Source: an uncultured Acidimicrobiales bacterium (GTDB taxonomy: Bacteria > Actinomycetota > Acidimicrobiia > Acidimicrobiales > Bin134). Taken from it: a stretch of 64,000 nt of DNA. The notes beneath the pieces are model-generated. The model was not told the origin of the DNA, ran no database searches, and saw nothing but the letters and a program-made list of their open reading frames with translations. Both the position numbers and the translations under genes were made by a program. Shown in pieces: positions 62,798-64,000 of this stretch; within the stretch, counting starts at the first letter, position 1; every line of letters begins with the position of its first letter. Where the stretch lies: assembly GCA_951813555.1 (NCBI GenBank), contig OX638344.1, positions 3,659,076 to 3,723,075 of the forward strand. Direction: 5' to 3'.

Positions 62798-63652
62798 TCA
62801 TGAGCGGGCCTCCAGCGCTTTGAGGTATTCGGCATGGGAGGGGGATTCGAGATAAGTGGAGCGAAACGCCTCCCATGCTTCGGGGTCGCGGGCAGTGGCC
62901 GCGTACTCCCGCTGGAAAGCTTCGTCGCGCCCGTAATCGGGCGGACACTCGGTGAAGTGCGCTCCCTGGGGCGCCTCCACCACGCCGTCGGTGAAGATGC
63001 GCTGGATGCGCAGCGTGTGCACCGGCCCCTCGTCGAGCAGATTCTCGGTGGGCACGATCTTCTCGGTGCTCAGGTAGGTCTTGTCGGCGGCCATGGCGAA
63101 CAGGTCGTCGAAATAGAGATCGGGACCCAGGAATTGCCCGTTGCCGGCCGCATCGGCCCGGTTCATGTGGATCAACGCGGCGTCCAGCTTGAAGGCGGGG
63201 ATGGCCACCAGCTCCTCCCCGTCGTCATACGGCGACGTCACCGTGCGCAGCTCGGGGTTCATGGTCAGCATGTCAGAGCCCAGACCGGCTCTGGTGGGAT
63301 AGAACGGAACTCGGTGAGCGGCGGCCAAAAGTCCCAGGTAGAAGGCCCCTTCGTCCAACTCGGTGAACTCGATGGCCCCGCTCTGGCGGGCTTGGCGGAA
63401 GTGGGGCTCCAACGGGATCGAGTCGAGGGATACGAACCCGTACACCGCCCGGCGCAGCTTGCCCGCAGCGCACAGCAGACCGATGTCGGGACCGCCGTAG
63501 GCCACCACAGTCAAATCCTTGAGGTCAGAGCGCAGCATGGCCCGCACCAGGGACATGGGTTTGCGGCGCGATCCCCAGCCCCCGATGCCGATGGTCATGC
63601 CGTCTTTCAATTCGGCGACAACTTCGTCTTCGGTCATCCGCTTGTCGACCAT
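62798..63652 (-). CDS. ipdA: IpdA-like subunit of the ring-opening hydrolase
   Basis: 284 aa; strongly patterned on mycobacterial IpdA: DGMTIGIGGWGSRRKPMSLV, TVVAYGGPDIGLLCAAGKLR, YGFVSLDSIPLEPHFRQAR and GVVEAPQGAHFTECPPDYGR. With IpdB it forms a CoA-transferase-like hydrolase of a late cholesterol ring intermediate. TATCGT lies seven bases before ATG 63652, so probably leaderless. Confidence 0.88.
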   Translation of the reverse strand: MVDKRMTEDEVVAELKDGMTIGIGGWGSRRKPMSLVRAMLRSDLKDLTVVAYGGPDIGLLCAAGKLRRAVYGFVSLDSIPLEPHFRQARQSGAIEFTELDEGAFYLGLLAAAHRVPFYPTRAGLGSDMLTMNPELRTVTSPYDDGEELVAIPAFKLDAALIHMNRADAAGNGQFLGPDLYFDDLFAMAADKTYLSTEKIVPTENLLDEGPVHTLRIQRIFTDGVVEAPQGAHFTECPPDYGRDEAFQREYAATARDPEAWEAFRSTYLESPSHAEYLKALEARS

Positions 63653-63683
63653 GGCGGCGACGATAGCCCGCGCCTAAGACCCG

Positions 63684-63762
63684 GCCCACACTGGCAGCGA
63701 TGGTCCCCGTGAACCAGCGGGATGCCCGCAACAGCCCTCATGGGGCACACTGGCAGCAATGG
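63684..63762. repeat. duplicated start region upstream of the terminal SDR
   Basis: CACACTGGCAGC[G/A]ATGG occurs twice about 60 bases apart; the second copy contains the SDR start codon. It may be a duplicated promoter/start or a tandem binding site between ipdA and the divergent SDR. Confidence 0.55.
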
Positions 63763-64000
63763 AAGACCTCGATTTCACCGGCAAGACCACCATCATCACC
63801 GGTGGCACCAAGGGGCTGGGCCGGGGCATGGCCACCCGCTTTCTTACCGCCGGTGCCGACGTGGTGATCTGCGCCCGCCGCCCGCCGGAGGAACCGGTGG
63901 CCGCCGACGGACGAGAAGCGCTGTTCGTGGCCGCCGACGTGCGAGACCCCGAGCAGATCGCGGCAGTGGTGGCCGCTGCGGTGCAGCACACCGGTCGGGT
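63759..64000 (+). CDS. short-chain dehydrogenase/reductase (cut by window end)
   Basis: Eighty residues visible: EDLDFTGKTTIITGGTKGLG is the N-terminal strand and Gly-rich cofactor loop, and FVAADVRDPEQIAAVVAA follows. Divergent from ipdA, as SDR genes are beside ipdAB in mycobacteria. The catalytic part is outside the window. Confidence 0.85.
   Translation, partial: MEDLDFTGKTTIITGGTKGLGRGMATRFLTAGADVVICARRPPEEPVAADGREALFVAADVRDPEQIAAVVAAAVQHTGR

Noticed and set aside
1..64000. CRISPR arrays, tRNA/rRNA genes and riboswitches.
   Set aside because: No regularly spaced repeats, cloverleaf-type T-loop motifs with matching arms, or rRNA-like segments were recognised by reading; a covariance search would be decisive.

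Overview
This window is GC-rich, actinobacterial-type DNA. Many genes overlap by ATGA, GTGA or TGATG, and at least ten start codons lie 6-8 nt after a TANNNT -10 hexamer, the pattern of leaderless transcripts. The gene set includes a SigK/RskA-like sigma system with a FAS1 lipoprotein, an F420-biosynthesis guanylyltransferase, five LLM-class flavin oxidoreductases plus a fragment of a sixth, many acyl-CoA dehydrogenases, and an ipdABC-like steroid-ring cluster. This fits an environmental Actinomycetota, perhaps class Acidimicrobiia. That placement is inference; no rRNA or tRNA gene was seen.

Left part, 1-29 kb. An ECF sigma/anti-sigma/fasciclin operon (1-1829) is followed by a scar of IS3 and IS30 remnants and decayed vapBC and rnhB pieces (2086-3540), then a DUF222-HNH nuclease. 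The housekeeping block holds rnhB, gpsA, an FbiD/CofC-like enzyme and a PIG-L deacetylase. Next come lipid and xenobiotic catabolism genes (LLM oxidoreductases, SDRs, an acyl-CoA dehydrogenase, a fused CaiB/BaiF CoA-transferase, a cyclase), a formate/nitrite-type channel, and a LiaFSR/PspC-like envelope-stress system (25460-29068).

Middle part, 29-50.4 kb, is a defence and addiction island built among debris. It has a toxin-antitoxin pair whose toxin lacks a standard start codon (29093-29646); an intact vapBC flanked by 3'-end copies of two neighbouring genes; AT-rich DNA with a DUF499 tail relic; a type II CBASS operon (HNH-SAVED Cap5, CD-NTase, Cap2 E1/E2) with no Cap3 peptidase gene visible; RloA/RloB; a compact three-gene operon combining a PIN-like protein, a long DUF433 protein and an unknown protein; a SNF2 helicase with DUF3883 broken by two stops and a frameshift; a TIR-NB-ARC-TPR protein; and a GT-B-like gene split by a 25-nt homopolymer, which is a candidate phase-variable gene.

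Right part, 50.4-64 kb, returns to catabolism: an atypical SDR, a TrmH-like methyltransferase, an amino-acid-type binding protein and ABC ATPase, two adjacent acyl-CoA dehydrogenase pairs, thioesterase and SRPBCC proteins, and ipdC-ipdB-ipdA next to a divergent SDR cut by the window end. Together these look like part of a pathway that degrades steroid rings C/D or a related alicyclic CoA-ester.

The strongest leads for something new are the 39607-42043 operon, the poly(C) switch at 49035-49059, the CBASS operon without Cap3, and the ordered debris around the two vapBC loci.
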